A program made the position numbers and the translations under genes. DNA of 64,000 nucleotides, taken from assembly GCA_024643725.1 (NCBI GenBank), contig JAHEMJ010000007.1, positions 39,572-103,571 on the forward strand. The letters run 5' to 3'. Positions 37,501 through 46,276 of the stretch are shown here, piece by piece (position 1 is the first letter of the stretch; each line of letters begins with the position of its first letter). Source of the stretch: Crocinitomicaceae bacterium (GTDB taxonomy: Bacteria > Bacteroidota > Bacteroidia > Flavobacteriales_D > Crocinitomicaceae). Below the pieces are notes generated by a model. That model ran no database searches. It was not told where the DNA came from and was given only the letters and a program-made list of their open reading frames with translations.

Positions 37501-38934
37501 TTGCTGTCCACTCGCTCCATCCGTTGAAAATTCACCTACTTGATAGGTTTGTCCGCGGTAGGTATACTCATAAGCGACCGCCAAAACTTCATCATTATTC
37601 AAGGCATTATTCAGGGAAATGTAGCCTAGTAAAGAGTTGTAAGTAAATTCTGCTTCGGTTAATTTTCGTGCGTTTTCCACTTTTTCAAAGTCCATTGCTT
37701 GACGGAACGGACCAGGTGCATTTACCTGTGTAGAAAGAGCTGTAACGGAATTGACGAAACTTCGAATCATTGGTTGATTCGCTGCCCACTCGTAGAGTCC
37801 GTTCGCTTGGTTGTCTGGAATATCGTTCGCCGCATAAGTCCCAGGATTTCCTTGGCAGTTTGCAGGAAGAGCTTCCCCTAAATCAGAAAAGGCAACGATG
37901 TTGCGCGTATTCTCTGTGTTACTTGTTCGATTCGTTACCCAAACCTCGATACGTGTGATGAACATTGTTGAGTTCACCATTGGCAAGGTCGACATCGCTG
38001 TGTCGTAATGTTGTTGTTGGTATAAGTTTAAGAAGTAGTGACGATTTGCTTCGTAATTGTCCGCTGTGATTTCAAATTTCTGAACTTGGGCTTTTCCCGT
38101 AACATTGATTTCCGTTCTTTTTCCTTTGGAAGCGGCAGCAATTAAATCAAAGGTAGAGCGACCGAATTTTAATTGTGTTTTTACCCCGAACAAGGTTTGC
38201 GACCCTTGAATTAACGACGTTGGAAGTTCTAAAGCCACATTTCCAAGGGCGATTTTCTGAATGATTTCATCTTCCTTGCCGGTGTGTTCAATTTTGGAAA
38301 TGTTTTCGAAATCAAAGTTTGCAGCCGTATTGTATTTCATGTTCAGCTTCATCTTGGTCCCGATTTGACCGGTGATGTCCATGTTGATGTTCTGATTGAA
38401 ATCGAAACGCGTGATGTTACGCTGTTTCATTGGAAGGAGTGGATTATCAACGCGAGAGTGATTTACTCCAAGTGATAATTCCAAGTTTCCACCCGGAATG
38501 ATTTTAATTTCGTCTGAACCGAAAATACTCGTGAACGCTTTACTACCAATTTTAATTGGCAGTTCAAAGGCACGATTTTCAGCAGATTGTTCTTCGATGA
38601 TTTCTTGCCAATCCATTTTTTGCGACTTCTTCTCGTTGTATTTGAGGTAGTCCTCCAAACTCATTTTGGATGGATTGCGGTAATAAAGTCCATTTTTACC
38701 TAGCGTTTCCTTGAATACGTATTGACCAGTTTCAGGATCGAACACAATGGTTTGTTGCATGGAAGTTGGATCTCCGAGGTCAAAACTCTGCGGTAAATTT
38801 TGGTATGGATTCAGTGGATTGTAAATCGGAAAAGGAAGGTTAATGCCATTTTGAGCGCTTGCATTTCCTGTAAAAAACAAGGCAATGAAAGCAATGAGCA
38901 TTGCTTTAGCCGAGTATTTTACCGTACAGTTCAT
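31594..38934 (-). CDS. sprA: SprA, outer-membrane translocon of the type IX secretion system
   Basis: Very large outer-membrane barrel, 2446 residues, forming the pore through which T9SS clients (three are encoded in this window) cross the outer membrane. The signal peptide (MNCTVKYSAKAMLIAFIALF to ASAQ) supports the ATG at 38934; the frame reaches a GTG at 38949. The N-terminal part has INLPFPIYNPLNPYQ, the long barrel contains many aromatic-rich strands, and the C terminus ends ITLRFDLNGLK. A highly charged Lys/Glu-rich insertion (coded at about 32985-33232) interrupts the barrel, probably on the periplasmic side. The order malic enzyme-ruvA-sprA is the usual one in Flavobacteriia. Length fits known SprA of about 2400 residues. 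Confidence 0.97.
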   Translation of the reverse strand: MNCTVKYSAKAMLIAFIALFFTGNASAQNGINLPFPIYNPLNPYQNLPQSFDLGDPTSMQQTIVFDPETGQYVFKETLGKNGLYYRNPSKMSLEDYLKYNEKKSQKMDWQEIIEEQSAENRAFELPIKIGSKAFTSIFGSDEIKIIPGGNLELSLGVNHSRVDNPLLPMKQRNITRFDFNQNINMDITGQIGTKMKLNMKYNTAANFDFENISKIEHTGKEDEIIQKIALGNVALELPTSLIQGSQTLFGVKTQLKFGRSTFDLIAAASKGKRTEINVTGKAQVQKFEITADNYEANRHYFLNLYQQQHYDTAMSTLPMVNSTMFITRIEVWVTNRTSNTENTRNIVAFSDLGEALPANCQGNPGTYAANDIPDNQANGLYEWAANQPMIRSFVNSVTALSTQVNAPGPFRQAMDFEKVENARKLTEAEFTYNSLLGYISLNNALNNDEVLAVAYEYTYRGQTYQVGEFSTDGASGQQALILKLIKPTITNPKNKIWDLMMKNVYSIGAYQVDQLGFKIDVYYNNQETSVLQPFMPFAGVDKKQIVTLLDMDKINQNNQPFSDGVFDFAPFNVVGNKIDNGGTINKKNGRIFFSTIEPFGKTLAKKLEDAGVPQVNVNKIAYTELYDSTKTAAQQIPSKNRFVFKGEFQSSISSEIPLNVMNIPQGAVVVTAGGIRLIEGTDYTVDYAFSRVKILNTGILESNTPIKITIESNSVFGFQARSMMGGHYQYRLSENFKIGATAIRMMERPVTQKVDFGNEPFKNTILGTDFSLRTNVPFLTKLVDMLPVISTNQMSTLSLTGEYAHLIPGQPKAINKSGTSYVDDFEASQSAIDLRQFSAWKMASIPQGQPDLFPEASTKNLSSGFKRAKTVWYTIDPVFYQSNSLTPQHIKQNPAMLTDSRMRLVNQVDIFPNLQQQYGSIQNIPILELAYYPTERGMYNYDTTNTVDSLGYFTNPENRWGGIMRGLTTNDFEVANIEFIQFWVLDPFNEDAENENPNTFHTGGDLYFNLGNISEDVLPDSRKSFENGLPATNDIPISDNMDTTAWSRISTQQIVVNAFDNDPAARQNQDVGIDGWKDNQEITAHQAYVNWVQNNPTLNAATKARMIADPSNDDYTYYLDDNYDSQQLNILKRYKRYNGMEGNSPTTSMSDTANAAGYPTQASNLPDNEDINQDNNLAESESYFQYRVSMRPNDLQQVGNNFITNKQVYQNGTKTETWYQFKVPVKSFEKRVNGIQDFRSIRFMRMYLKNFDEEVVLRFARLELIRGEWRRYTQDLTQPGLSVQTDPNLTTFNIAALNIEENGQRQPINYVIPPGITREIDPSQVYQRQMNEQSLVLEVCNLQDGDARAAYRNVQFDVRTYKKMKMFVHAESVVQNQLKDNELSVFVRLGTDYVENYYEYELPLKVTDWGATNPETIWPELNNIEIVFDDLLNLKTERNKKVEQGAPGVSYINEYEIVDPQNPQRKLKVKGSPNLQGMRTIMIGVRNPLKTDPDNIWQPDAGDAECVNVWVNELRLTDFVSDGGDAAVGQMQVQLADFANVSASGNYSGINWGSVDSRVQDRQRNQKIGFDMNTTVQLGQFFGKQARVSLPFFYGYSLGVINPEYDPFNPDIKLSSYDNATRKERAKLGQDFTERRSYNFTNVRKEAKAGTKPEFWSISNWSATYAFAENIKRDFNIAADRTKTWTGSLNYNYTFAGKAIEPFKKWEPVQKSPWLKWIKEFNLFLLPKNITFTNDYSRIYNERQVRNIIVPTFQFDPIYLKRFDWNRNYQIGYDVTKNLKTTFSATNKSIFVEGNHGVDRVTNPEGYREFMDTIRSQMSTFGRTMDYTHNYSISYNVPLDKFPLTSWITANAKYSGTYNWQRAPLGQTAFGNTVQNNRTINMTLQGNLVTLYNKVPYFKRVLSDGKGMKGNVNSKLGNDGGDGGTGAKPKAGPAKLPEFKPAKPLEEMTAKELKQYERQKKRFDRKQLREQEIKEKEKEKVNPIGGFVARLIMSVRNVSGTYALTDGTMLPGYNQESSILGMNGNSLGMSGFVFGKQGYDLLGRSNGYNISTLARDQNWLVQNENLNKQFTTTHTANLQLKATLEPIKDLNINLNLNRNYSTNSGEFYRWNSTTSAFESQSKFESSTLTYSTVTWGSAFIKEGKDFSSSVFTTMLNNRTQVSQLLGAQNPNSSLLPSGYYSGYSGSQQEVVMGAFLTAYTNSSIDAKSIHPLSNIPLPNWTINYNGLSKFAFAKDVVKSFKLNHGYSSSVSVNGMQTNLNATVDANGHATAQDINNNYIAPMQIQNITVSERFSPLIGMLATWNILGKNITTNFEYKKDRQTTLSLNNNQVTEVLGKEIVVGTVINVPKLKLPVRSLKPSDLLINVNFSFRDNSTVIRKVVENTNQATAGQTTVSFKLDANYKLSDHLSAIFYYEQFINTPKVFLSYPTGNLKTGITLRFDLNGLK

Positions 38935-38958
38935 CAAGTAGTTAGGCACTAGTAGTTA

Positions 38959-39534
38959 TTATAAATTCCTTAACGCTTCTTTAATTAGTTCTTCCACGCT
39001 TTGATTTCCGGTGTCGATTTTATCCAATACCTTTTCAGCGGACTTCTTATCGAATCCGAGGGAAACCAATGCATTTAACGCATCAAAACGATTTCTATTG
39101 TTCGAAGTGAAAATATTTTCTGAAGAAAGTTCCATTTTGGACACTTTACTTTTCAAATCAATGATGACGCGTTGTGCGGTTTTTGTTCCAATTCCTTTGA
39201 TTTTTTGAATCGTTGCAACATCTTCGACTAAGATGGCTTGCGCGATTTCATCCGGCACCAAGGAGGACAACATAATCATCGCGGTGTTTGGACCGATGCC
39301 AGAAACGCTAATCAAATGATTAAACATTTCACGTTCTTCTTTATTGGCAAAGCCATAGAGAATGTGCGCATCTTCGCGAACAATCAACTTCGTAAATACT
39401 TGAACGGCTTCGTCGCTTCCCAATTGGGAATAGGTATTCAATGAAATTTTCACTTCATATCCGACTCCACCGCACTCGATTAAGAGGTCCGTTGGATTTT
39501 TTTCAATCAACCTACCGTTCAGTCTTCCGATCAT
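38959..39534 (-). CDS. ruvA: Holliday junction DNA helicase subunit RuvA
   Basis: DNA-binding subunit of the RuvAB branch-migration motor. The 191 residues show the N-terminal OB fold ([18 protein letters not shown]), two helix-hairpin-helix motifs (SVSGIGPNTAMIML and IKGIGTKTAQRVIIDL) and the C-terminal RuvB-contacting domain (DALNALVSLGFDKKSAEKVL). The start overlaps the malic enzyme stop by four bases (ATGA), and sprA begins 24 bases after its stop. Confidence 0.98.
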   Translation of the reverse strand: MIGRLNGRLIEKNPTDLLIECGGVGYEVKISLNTYSQLGSDEAVQVFTKLIVREDAHILYGFANKEEREMFNHLISVSGIGPNTAMIMLSSLVPDEIAQAILVEDVATIQKIKGIGTKTAQRVIIDLKSKVSKMELSSENIFTSNNRNRFDALNALVSLGFDKKSAEKVLDKIDTGNQSVEELIKEALRNL

Positions 39535-41801
39535 TTTTCGTTGTTTTGTGCATCAATCACGGCAATCTTGATCATGTTGGAGATTTCTCTCACCGATGCA
39601 CCAAGTTGCATGACATGAATCGATTTTCTTAGACCGATTAAGATTGGTCCAATCGCATCCACCTCGTTCATTTGTTGCAATAGTTTGTATGCGATATTTC
39701 CTGCGGACAAATTCGGGAAAATCAAGGTGTTCACTTCTTTATTTGCCAAGTTAGAGAATGGGAATTTTTCATTCATCAACTCTCCATTCAAGGCAAAATT
39801 GGCTTGCATTTCTCCATCCACCACTAAGTTTGGATGCGTTTCGTGTAAGATCTCCACTGCCTTCGCCATTTTTTCCGGATCTGGTCCTGGAGAAGAACCA
39901 AAGTTTGAATAGCTCAGCATGGCAATACGTGGGGTCATTTTTAAACGACGAATCATTTTCGCTACGTTCACCGTGATTTCAGCAATTTGCTCTGCTGTTG
40001 GATTCAAATTCACGGTCGTATCTGCCAAGAATAATGGTCCGCGTTTCGTGTTAAGAATGTACATTCCAGCTACAACATTGACATCCTTCTGCATACCTAT
40101 GGTGCGGATAGCAGGACGAACCGAGGAACGGTAACTTCTAGTGACACCTGTGATCATGGCGTCTGCGTCTCCGCGATCCACCATCATTGCCCCAAAATAG
40201 TTGCGTTCACGCATCAAGGAAATAGACTCGAATTCTGTCATTCCTTTTCGTTTGCGTTTTTCGAAGAATTCAGATCCATACAGGTTTCTGCGGTTTTCTT
40301 CTTCGTCCGATTTGCAATCAATGATTTCTACTTCTGGTAATTCAATGCCGTATTCCGTCATCAAATCCTGAATTTTCTTTTTGCGTCCAAGTAAAATCGG
40401 GAATGCTACGCCTTCTTCGTACGCTTGTTGTGCGGCTTTCAGTACTTTGATGTTATCACCTTCAGGGAAAACGACCTTTTTCGGATTGCCTTGCGCCTTA
40501 GTCGTGATGTTTCTCAGTAATTTGTTATCTAAGCCTAAACGACTTTTCAATTGATTCTCATAGTCTTCCCAGTTTTCAATCGGGAATTGCGCCACACCAG
40601 AATCCATAGCAGCTTTTGCCACGGCAGGAGCCACGTAATAAATCAAACGTGGATCGAGCGGTTTCGGAATAATTTGTTCGCGTCCAAAAGAGATGTTTTT
40701 TCCGCCATACGCTTCAATTACTTCTTCCGGAATGGTTTCTTTTGCCAGTGAGGCAATTGCCTTTACGGCAGCCAATTTCATTTCTTCGTTGATGCTTGTC
40801 GCACGGACATCCAATGCTCCACGGAAAATGTAGGGGAATCCAAGTACATTATTCACTTGGTTAGGATGGTCTGAGCGTCCCGTTGCCATGATAATATCCT
40901 TGCGAACGGACATGGCTTCTTTGTAAGAGATTTCCGGCTCTGGATTCGCTAATGCAAAAACAATCGGATCTTTGGCCATGCTTGCAATCATTTCTTTGGA
41001 AACGAGTCCAGCTTTTGACAAGCCTAAAAACACATCAGCGTTTTTAAATGCTTGTTCGAATGGAATATCCTTTGGGTGATTCGCGTAAAACGCTTTCATT
41101 TCATCCAAATCTGTTCGTCCTTTGTGGATGAGTCCTTTGGAATCGTACAAGTATAAGTTTTCCAATTGAACACCCAAAGAGTGATACAAACGTGCACAAG
41201 AAATGGCTGCTGCTCCGGCTCCGGAAACAACGATTTTCACTTTGGAAATTTTCTTTTTTGCTAGCTCTAATGCATTCAACAAGGCTGCCGAACTAATGAT
41301 GGCTGTACCATGTTGGTCATCGTGCATGATCGGAATGTCCAATTCCTCTTTCAAGCGACGTTCGATTTCAAAAGCTTCTGGCGCTTTGATGTCCTCCAAG
41401 TTGATGCCACCAAACGTTGGAGCGATGGCTTTCACGGTTTGAATGAACAATTCAGGATCTTTCGCGTCAATTTCAATATCAAATACATCGATGTCTGCAA
41501 AGATTTTGAACAACAAGCCTTTTCCTTCCATCACGGGTTTCGACGCTTCTGGACCAATATCACCCAATCCAAGTACCGCAGTACCATTGGTGATAACGGC
41601 AACTAAGTTTGCTTTGCTGGTATATTTGTAGACATCTGCCTTATTTTCGGCAATTTTTAAGCATGGCTCTGCAACGCCTGGAGAGTAGGCGAGGGATAAA
41701 TCGCGTTGAGATGCGTAAGGTTTTGTTGGAACCACTTCAATCTTTCCTGGTTTTCCGGAAGAGTGGTAATCCAATGCATCTTGTTTTCTGATTTTCGACA
41801 T
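39531..41801 (-). CDS. NADP-dependent malic enzyme with phosphotransacetylase-like domain
   Basis: Enzyme of 756 residues converting malate to pyruvate and CO2 with reduction of NAD(P). The N-terminal two-thirds holds the malic domains ([12 protein letters not shown], the acidic pair in [12 protein letters not shown], and the nucleotide fold [16 protein letters not shown]). The C-terminal third (from about 430, [12 protein letters not shown]) is a phosphate acetyl/butyryl transferase-like domain that in this MaeB-type family is regulatory rather than catalytic. A TATATTTG box lies 18 bases upstream, and ruvA follows by ATGA overlap. Confidence 0.96.
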   Translation of the reverse strand: MSKIRKQDALDYHSSGKPGKIEVVPTKPYASQRDLSLAYSPGVAEPCLKIAENKADVYKYTSKANLVAVITNGTAVLGLGDIGPEASKPVMEGKGLLFKIFADIDVFDIEIDAKDPELFIQTVKAIAPTFGGINLEDIKAPEAFEIERRLKEELDIPIMHDDQHGTAIISSAALLNALELAKKKISKVKIVVSGAGAAAISCARLYHSLGVQLENLYLYDSKGLIHKGRTDLDEMKAFYANHPKDIPFEQAFKNADVFLGLSKAGLVSKEMIASMAKDPIVFALANPEPEISYKEAMSVRKDIIMATGRSDHPNQVNNVLGFPYIFRGALDVRATSINEEMKLAAVKAIASLAKETIPEEVIEAYGGKNISFGREQIIPKPLDPRLIYYVAPAVAKAAMDSGVAQFPIENWEDYENQLKSRLGLDNKLLRNITTKAQGNPKKVVFPEGDNIKVLKAAQQAYEEGVAFPILLGRKKKIQDLMTEYGIELPEVEIIDCKSDEEENRRNLYGSEFFEKRKRKGMTEFESISLMRERNYFGAMMVDRGDADAMITGVTRSYRSSVRPAIRTIGMQKDVNVVAGMYILNTKRGPLFLADTTVNLNPTAEQIAEITVNVAKMIRRLKMTPRIAMLSYSNFGSSPGPDPEKMAKAVEILHETHPNLVVDGEMQANFALNGELMNEKFPFSNLANKEVNTLIFPNLSAGNIAYKLLQQMNEVDAIGPILIGLRKSIHVMQLGASVREISNMIKIAVIDAQNNEK

Positions 41802-41819
41802 TCCAATATTTTAGGGGAA

Positions 41820-41827
41820 CAAATATA
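41820..41827 (-). promoter_or_regulatory. -7 promoter box of the malic enzyme-ruvA-sprA operon
   Basis: TATATTTG on the minus strand is an exact TAnnTTTG match 18 bases before the start codon. A TTTG box lies about 24 bases further upstream, slightly wide of the usual spacing and at the edge of the preceding terminator. Confidence 0.5.
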
Positions 41828-41852
41828 CGAAAACGAGCCGAATAGGGAAAAC

Positions 41853-41900
41853 AAAAAATCCTTGCAAGTCACAGAATCTAACCTGACTTACAAGGATTTT
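41853..41900 (-). terminator. Terminator of the sucA-odhB operon
   Basis: A 16-bp stem (arms 41855-41870 and 41885-41900, one G-U pair that works on the minus strand only) with a 14-base loop is followed by six U. It begins 16 bases after the odhB stop. Confidence 0.8.
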
Positions 41901-41915
41901 AATATGCTTGGAAAA

Positions 41916-43175
41916 TTAAAGTCCTAATAACACTTCCAATGGATCTTTTGATCCAAAAATCATGCGCTCAGGATGTTCTAACATTTCTTTGACTTTTACT
42001 AGGAATCCAACGGACTCTTTTCCATCGATGATGCGGTGATCGTATGACAATGCCACGTACATGATTGGACGAATTTCCACTTTTCCGTTGATGGCTACTG
42101 GACGCTCAACAACGTTGTGCATACCGAGGATAGCAGATTGCGGTGGATTAATAATTGGTGTGGATAACATCGACCCGAAAACTCCTCCATTGGTAATGGT
42201 AAAGGTTCCGCCTGTCATGTCTTCAGGTGTGATTTTTCCGTCTCGTGCTTTGATTGCTAATCGTTTGATTTCGCGCTCAATTTCTGCTAGGGACATTTGT
42301 TCTGCGTTGCGCACAACAGGCACCATCAATCCTTTTGGTGAAGACACAGCAATTCCGATGTCGGCATAATCGTGGAAAATCATTTCATTCTCGCTGATTT
42401 GTGCGTTCACTGCTGGATACAAGTTCAATGCTTCCGTTACTGCTTTTGTGAAGAAAGACATAAAACCTAAATTCACTTCGTGGTGTTTTGCAAAGGCGTC
42501 TTTGTATTTCGCGCGCAGGTCCATGATTGGTTTCATGTCCACTTCGTTGAAGGTCGTCAACATCGCTGTTTCGTTTTTCACAGAAACCAAACGTTCTGCG
42601 ATTTTACGACGCAACATGGACATTTTTTCACGACTTTGGTTGCGAGAACCGCCCCATGCTTTTGCTGCATCGGTAGAGAATCCAGCTGACATCGCTTCGA
42701 TGACATCTTGTTTCGTGATGCGTCCATCCTTTCCACTCGCTTTCACTTGATTCGCAGAAACATTGTTTTCTTTCATCATTTTTGCTGCCGCTGGTGAAGC
42801 TGAGCCTGCTGCATATGAATCTGTTTTTATTGGATCTGGATTCGGTACTGGAGCTGCTTTTTCTTCCTTAGCTGGAGCTGCAGCTGGAGCAACTTCTGCT
42901 GGTTTAGCAGCTGGAGCACTTCCTGCGGGACGTGCCGCTGAAGTGTCGATTAAACAAACGACTTGTCCAACTTTAACCACATCACCTTCCGCTGCTTTCA
43001 GCGTAATGATTCCGCTTTCTTCTGCTGGAAGTTCAAGTGTAGCTTTATCTGAATCAACCTCGGCAATTGCTTGGTCTTTTTCTACATAATCACCATCGGA
43101 AACCAACCATGTTGCAATTTCCACTTCTGATATCGATTCGCCCGGACTTGGGACTTTCATTTCTAAAACAGCCAT
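41916..43175 (-). CDS. odhB: Dihydrolipoamide succinyltransferase, E2 of 2-oxoglutarate dehydrogenase
   Basis: E2 core of the 2-oxoglutarate dehydrogenase complex in the TCA cycle, 419 residues. One lipoyl domain with the modified lysine in [11 protein letters not shown], an Ala/Pro-rich linker (about 82-115), a peripheral E1/E3-binding domain ([13 protein letters not shown] to [11 protein letters not shown]) and the catalytic acyltransferase domain ending with the active-site motif [10 protein letters not shown]. Translated 23 bases after sucA and closed by a strong terminator, so the two genes form a dedicated unit; the E3 subunit is not in this window. Confidence 0.97.
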   Translation of the reverse strand: MAVLEMKVPSPGESISEVEIATWLVSDGDYVEKDQAIAEVDSDKATLELPAEESGIITLKAAEGDVVKVGQVVCLIDTSAARPAGSAPAAKPAEVAPAAAPAKEEKAAPVPNPDPIKTDSYAAGSASPAAAKMMKENNVSANQVKASGKDGRITKQDVIEAMSAGFSTDAAKAWGGSRNQSREKMSMLRRKIAERLVSVKNETAMLTTFNEVDMKPIMDLRAKYKDAFAKHHEVNLGFMSFFTKAVTEALNLYPAVNAQISENEMIFHDYADIGIAVSSPKGLMVPVVRNAEQMSLAEIEREIKRLAIKARDGKITPEDMTGGTFTITNGGVFGSMLSTPIINPPQSAILGMHNVVERPVAINGKVEIRPIMYVALSYDHRIIDGKESVGFLVKVKEMLEHPERMIFGSKDPLEVLLGL

Positions 43176-43198
43176 TTTTTCTCTTTTTAGTTCTAGTA

Positions 43199-45910
43199 TT
43201 ATTTCGCGTAAGCAAAGATGTCGCTAAACAATTTTGCCAATCTTATTTCATGTAATTTTTTTGATCCTTCTGCGGATGCAGCGCTTGCTGAACGACAAAT
43301 TCCTTGAATTGGAAGGTGACGCATGCTCATTGCGATGTGTGTCCAAGCTCCCATGTTAGCCGGCTCTTCTTGTGCCCACAATATGTTTTTCGCTTTGTAT
43401 TTCGCTAGAATCGCATCGATTTGCTTTTGCGGCAATGGATACAATTGTTCGATGCGCACGAATGCCATGTTTTTCACACCTAATTCAGCCGCTTTCACTT
43501 TCATTTCATAGTAGAATTTCCCACTACAAAGCACGACAGTGTCCACTGATTTCGCTGTTGCTGTTGGATCGTCGAGTACTTCTTGGAAAGAACCTGTTGC
43601 CATTTCGTCCAAACTGGAGGTTGCCGCTGGATAGCGCAGCAACATTTTCGGAGAGAAAACGACCAACGGTTTGCGGAAATCGCGTTTCACTTGTCTTCTC
43701 AACAAGTGGAAGTGGTTCGCTGGTGTGGACGTATTGACAATTTGCATGTTCAAGTCTGCACATTGTTGCAAGAAGCGCTCCATGCGTCCAGACGAGTGCT
43801 CAGCACCTTGTCCTTCGTATCCATGTGGAAGCAACATCACCAATCCACTTTGCGTAGCCCATTTGTCCTCTCCAGCGGAGATAAACTGATCCACCATGAT
43901 TTGTGCGCCATTGAAGAAGTCTCCAAATTGTGCTTCCCAAATGGTCAAAGAGTTCGGTGTAGCCAACGAATAACCGTATTCGAATCCAAGTACACCATAC
44001 TCAGAAAGTAGGGAGTTGTAAATGGAGAAGTTTGCTTGTTTTTCAGAAAGCAAATTCAAGGTTTCAATTTCTTCTTCGGTGTCCTCCGTTTTTACTACGG
44101 CATGACGGTGAGAGAAGGTTCCACGTTCTACGTCTTGTCCAGAAATACGAACCGGATGTCCTTCCGTTAATAAGGTCGCATAAGCCAACATTTCTGCAGA
44201 GCCCCAATCCAATTTATCTTCTTTGATCGCTGCTAAACGGTCTTCAAAGATTTTGGCAATTTTACGGAAGTATTTTTTTCCTTCTGGTAGAGTGGAAAGT
44301 TTGATTCCCAACTCCAATAATTTTTTCTTGTCTAAACCTGTTTTCGGAGAAGATTCAAAATCTTTTTCATTTCCGTGGCGGTATTTTTCCCACGTCAAAC
44401 TCAAGAAATCGTATACAAGTGCTTTTTCATTTTTGCGCGATGCCGTAAACTCATCCTCCAAGAATTGTTGGTATTCTTCTTCGATGCCTTTTGCTTCTTC
44501 CTTCGATAAGATGGCTTCTCGTTCAAGTTGCTCCAGGTAAATGTCTTTCGGATTCGGGTGTTTCGCAATGATGTTATACAATTTTGGCTGCGTGAATTTC
44601 GGTTCATCACCTTCGTTGTGTCCGTATTTACGGTAGCACAATAAGTCGATGAAAATATCACGGTTAAATTGTTGTCTGTATTCCATTGCGATTTCGATGG
44701 TTTGAACCACCGCTTCGATGTCGTCACCGTTCACGTGGAATACTGGACACAAGGTTGTTTTTGCTACGTCCGTACAGTAGGTGGATGAACGCGCATCCAA
44801 ATAGTTCGTAGTAAAGCCAACTTGATTGTTCACTACAATGTGAATGGTACCACCTGCGCGGTATCCATCCAATTGTGCCATTTGAATGGTTTCGTATACG
44901 ATTCCTTGTCCGGCAACGGCAGCGTCTCCGTGAATTAACACCGGACAAACCTTCGATTCATCGTGGAAGACTTGATCGATTTTCGCACGGGAAATCCCTT
45001 CAACTACCGTATTCACCGCTTCTAGATGCGATGGATTCGGCGCTAATGTTAAACCAATTTCTTTATCCCCGTTGATTTTAACGTGAGAAGTAAATCCTTG
45101 GTGGTATTTCACATCGCCATCGAAGTATCCTTCAAAGTCGAATTGTTTTCCTTCGAATTCTGAGAAGATGTCACGTGGACGTTTCTCGAAAATGTTTGTT
45201 AAGGTGTTTAAACGTCCACGGTGTGCCATTCCCATTACGAAGTATTCAACTCCGAGGCTTGATCCTTTTTGAACGAGTGTATCCAATGCTGGAATTAAGG
45301 CTTCACCACCTTCGATAGAGAATCGTTTTTGTCCAACGAATTTCTTTCCTAAAAACGCTTCGAATCCGGAAGCTTGATTCAATTTTTTGAAGATTTGAAT
45401 CTTGCGGGTTTTATCGAAACTTGGACGATTATTCAATTCGATTTTGTTACGGAACCAATCGATGCGGTCTGGATCGCGCATGTAGATGTATTCAATTCCG
45501 ATGGATTGACAATAGGTCAATTCCAAATGTGCGATGATGTCGCTTAATTTCGCTGCACCAATGCCAATTTCTTCACCAGCTTGAAAAACTTCGTTCAAAT
45601 CGGCATCTGTTAATCCGAAGTTCGAAATTTCAAGGGTTGGTGTATATTTTCTTCGCTCGCGAACGGGATTCGTTTTCGTGAACAAGTGTCCACGCGTTCG
45701 ATACCCATTGATGAGGTTTAATACTTTAAATTCTTTGAGGTAGTTTTCAGGAATCACTCCTGTTTCTTCGTAGTTTGTTCGTGCGAAATCAAATCCTTCA
45801 AAGAACTTGCTCCAACTCACATCTACACTTTCGGGGTTCTGACGGTACTGTTCGTACAGGTAGTCGATGGCATTAACATCGGCATTTCCCACATATGAAA
45901 TTTTATCCAT
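43199..45910 (-). CDS. sucA: 2-oxoglutarate dehydrogenase E1 component
   Basis: Thiamine-diphosphate dependent decarboxylase of 903 residues that starts the 2-oxoglutarate dehydrogenase reaction. The N-terminal helix binding E2 ([14 protein letters not shown]) is present; the ThDP site shows [26 protein letters not shown] and [16 protein letters not shown]; the pyrimidine domain has [10 protein letters not shown] and [16 protein letters not shown] start at the ATG at 45910; the frame reaches a TTG nine bases upstream. A TAACTTTG promoter box lies just upstream. Confidence 0.98.
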   Translation of the reverse strand: MDKISYVGNADVNAIDYLYEQYRQNPESVDVSWSKFFEGFDFARTNYEETGVIPENYLKEFKVLNLINGYRTRGHLFTKTNPVRERRKYTPTLEISNFGLTDADLNEVFQAGEEIGIGAAKLSDIIAHLELTYCQSIGIEYIYMRDPDRIDWFRNKIELNNRPSFDKTRKIQIFKKLNQASGFEAFLGKKFVGQKRFSIEGGEALIPALDTLVQKGSSLGVEYFVMGMAHRGRLNTLTNIFEKRPRDIFSEFEGKQFDFEGYFDGDVKYHQGFTSHVKINGDKEIGLTLAPNPSHLEAVNTVVEGISRAKIDQVFHDESKVCPVLIHGDAAVAGQGIVYETIQMAQLDGYRAGGTIHIVVNNQVGFTTNYLDARSSTYCTDVAKTTLCPVFHVNGDDIEAVVQTIEIAMEYRQQFNRDIFIDLLCYRKYGHNEGDEPKFTQPKLYNIIAKHPNPKDIYLEQLEREAILSKEEAKGIEEEYQQFLEDEFTASRKNEKALVYDFLSLTWEKYRHGNEKDFESSPKTGLDKKKLLELGIKLSTLPEGKKYFRKIAKIFEDRLAAIKEDKLDWGSAEMLAYATLLTEGHPVRISGQDVERGTFSHRHAVVKTEDTEEEIETLNLLSEKQANFSIYNSLLSEYGVLGFEYGYSLATPNSLTIWEAQFGDFFNGAQIMVDQFISAGEDKWATQSGLVMLLPHGYEGQGAEHSSGRMERFLQQCADLNMQIVNTSTPANHFHLLRRQVKRDFRKPLVVFSPKMLLRYPAATSSLDEMATGSFQEVLDDPTATAKSVDTVVLCSGKFYYEMKVKAAELGVKNMAFVRIEQLYPLPQKQIDAILAKYKAKNILWAQEEPANMGAWTHIAMSMRHLPIQGICRSASAASAEGSKKLHEIRLAKLFSDIFAYAK

Positions 45911-45935
45911 GCGCTTCAATCCTTTTATTGCTTGA

Positions 45936-45943
45936 CAAAGTTA
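45936..45943 (-). promoter_or_regulatory. -7 promoter box of sucA
   Basis: TAACTTTG on the minus strand matches TAnnTTTG exactly, 25 bases before the ATG. A TTTG box lies only 13 bases further up, shorter than usual. The rest of the 366-base gap up to the protease gene (45944-46230) shows nothing else I can support. Confidence 0.5.
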
Positions 45944-46230
45944 GGGATTTGAGTGGCAAATGAAGGAAATGTTAAGCCTGGATTAAGAACCAAGTTTGTC
46001 TTGAATTCAAAGTGGATTTCCACGTTTTCAAGGGAATTGGCGTTTGTTGCGAATCACTTGGATGTTCGATGGAATAAAGGTTTTGGAATAATTCAACACA
46101 TACAAACACCCTCGGGCCCGACTTTTTTGAATGTTGAGAATGGTTCCTTAGAATCAAAAACACCGCAAAAAAAGTGCGAAGTAAAGTGAATTTATGATTC
46201 TCATCCTTTTCCGAGAATGGTTAGGTCATA

Positions 46231-46257
46231 AAAAAAGGCTCCCATTGGGAGCCTTTT
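46231..46257 (-). terminator. Terminator of the secreted protease gene
   Basis: AAAAGGCTCCC and GGGAGCCTTTT form an 11-bp stem around a three-base loop, followed by U residues on the minus strand, 19 bases after the protease stop. Confidence 0.85.
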
Positions 46258-46276
46258 CTATCCATATTTGGATTGT

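Noticed and set aside
43583..44011. Open frames antisense to sucA
   Set aside because: sucA is fully conserved across this stretch; the antisense frames have no motif or promoter.
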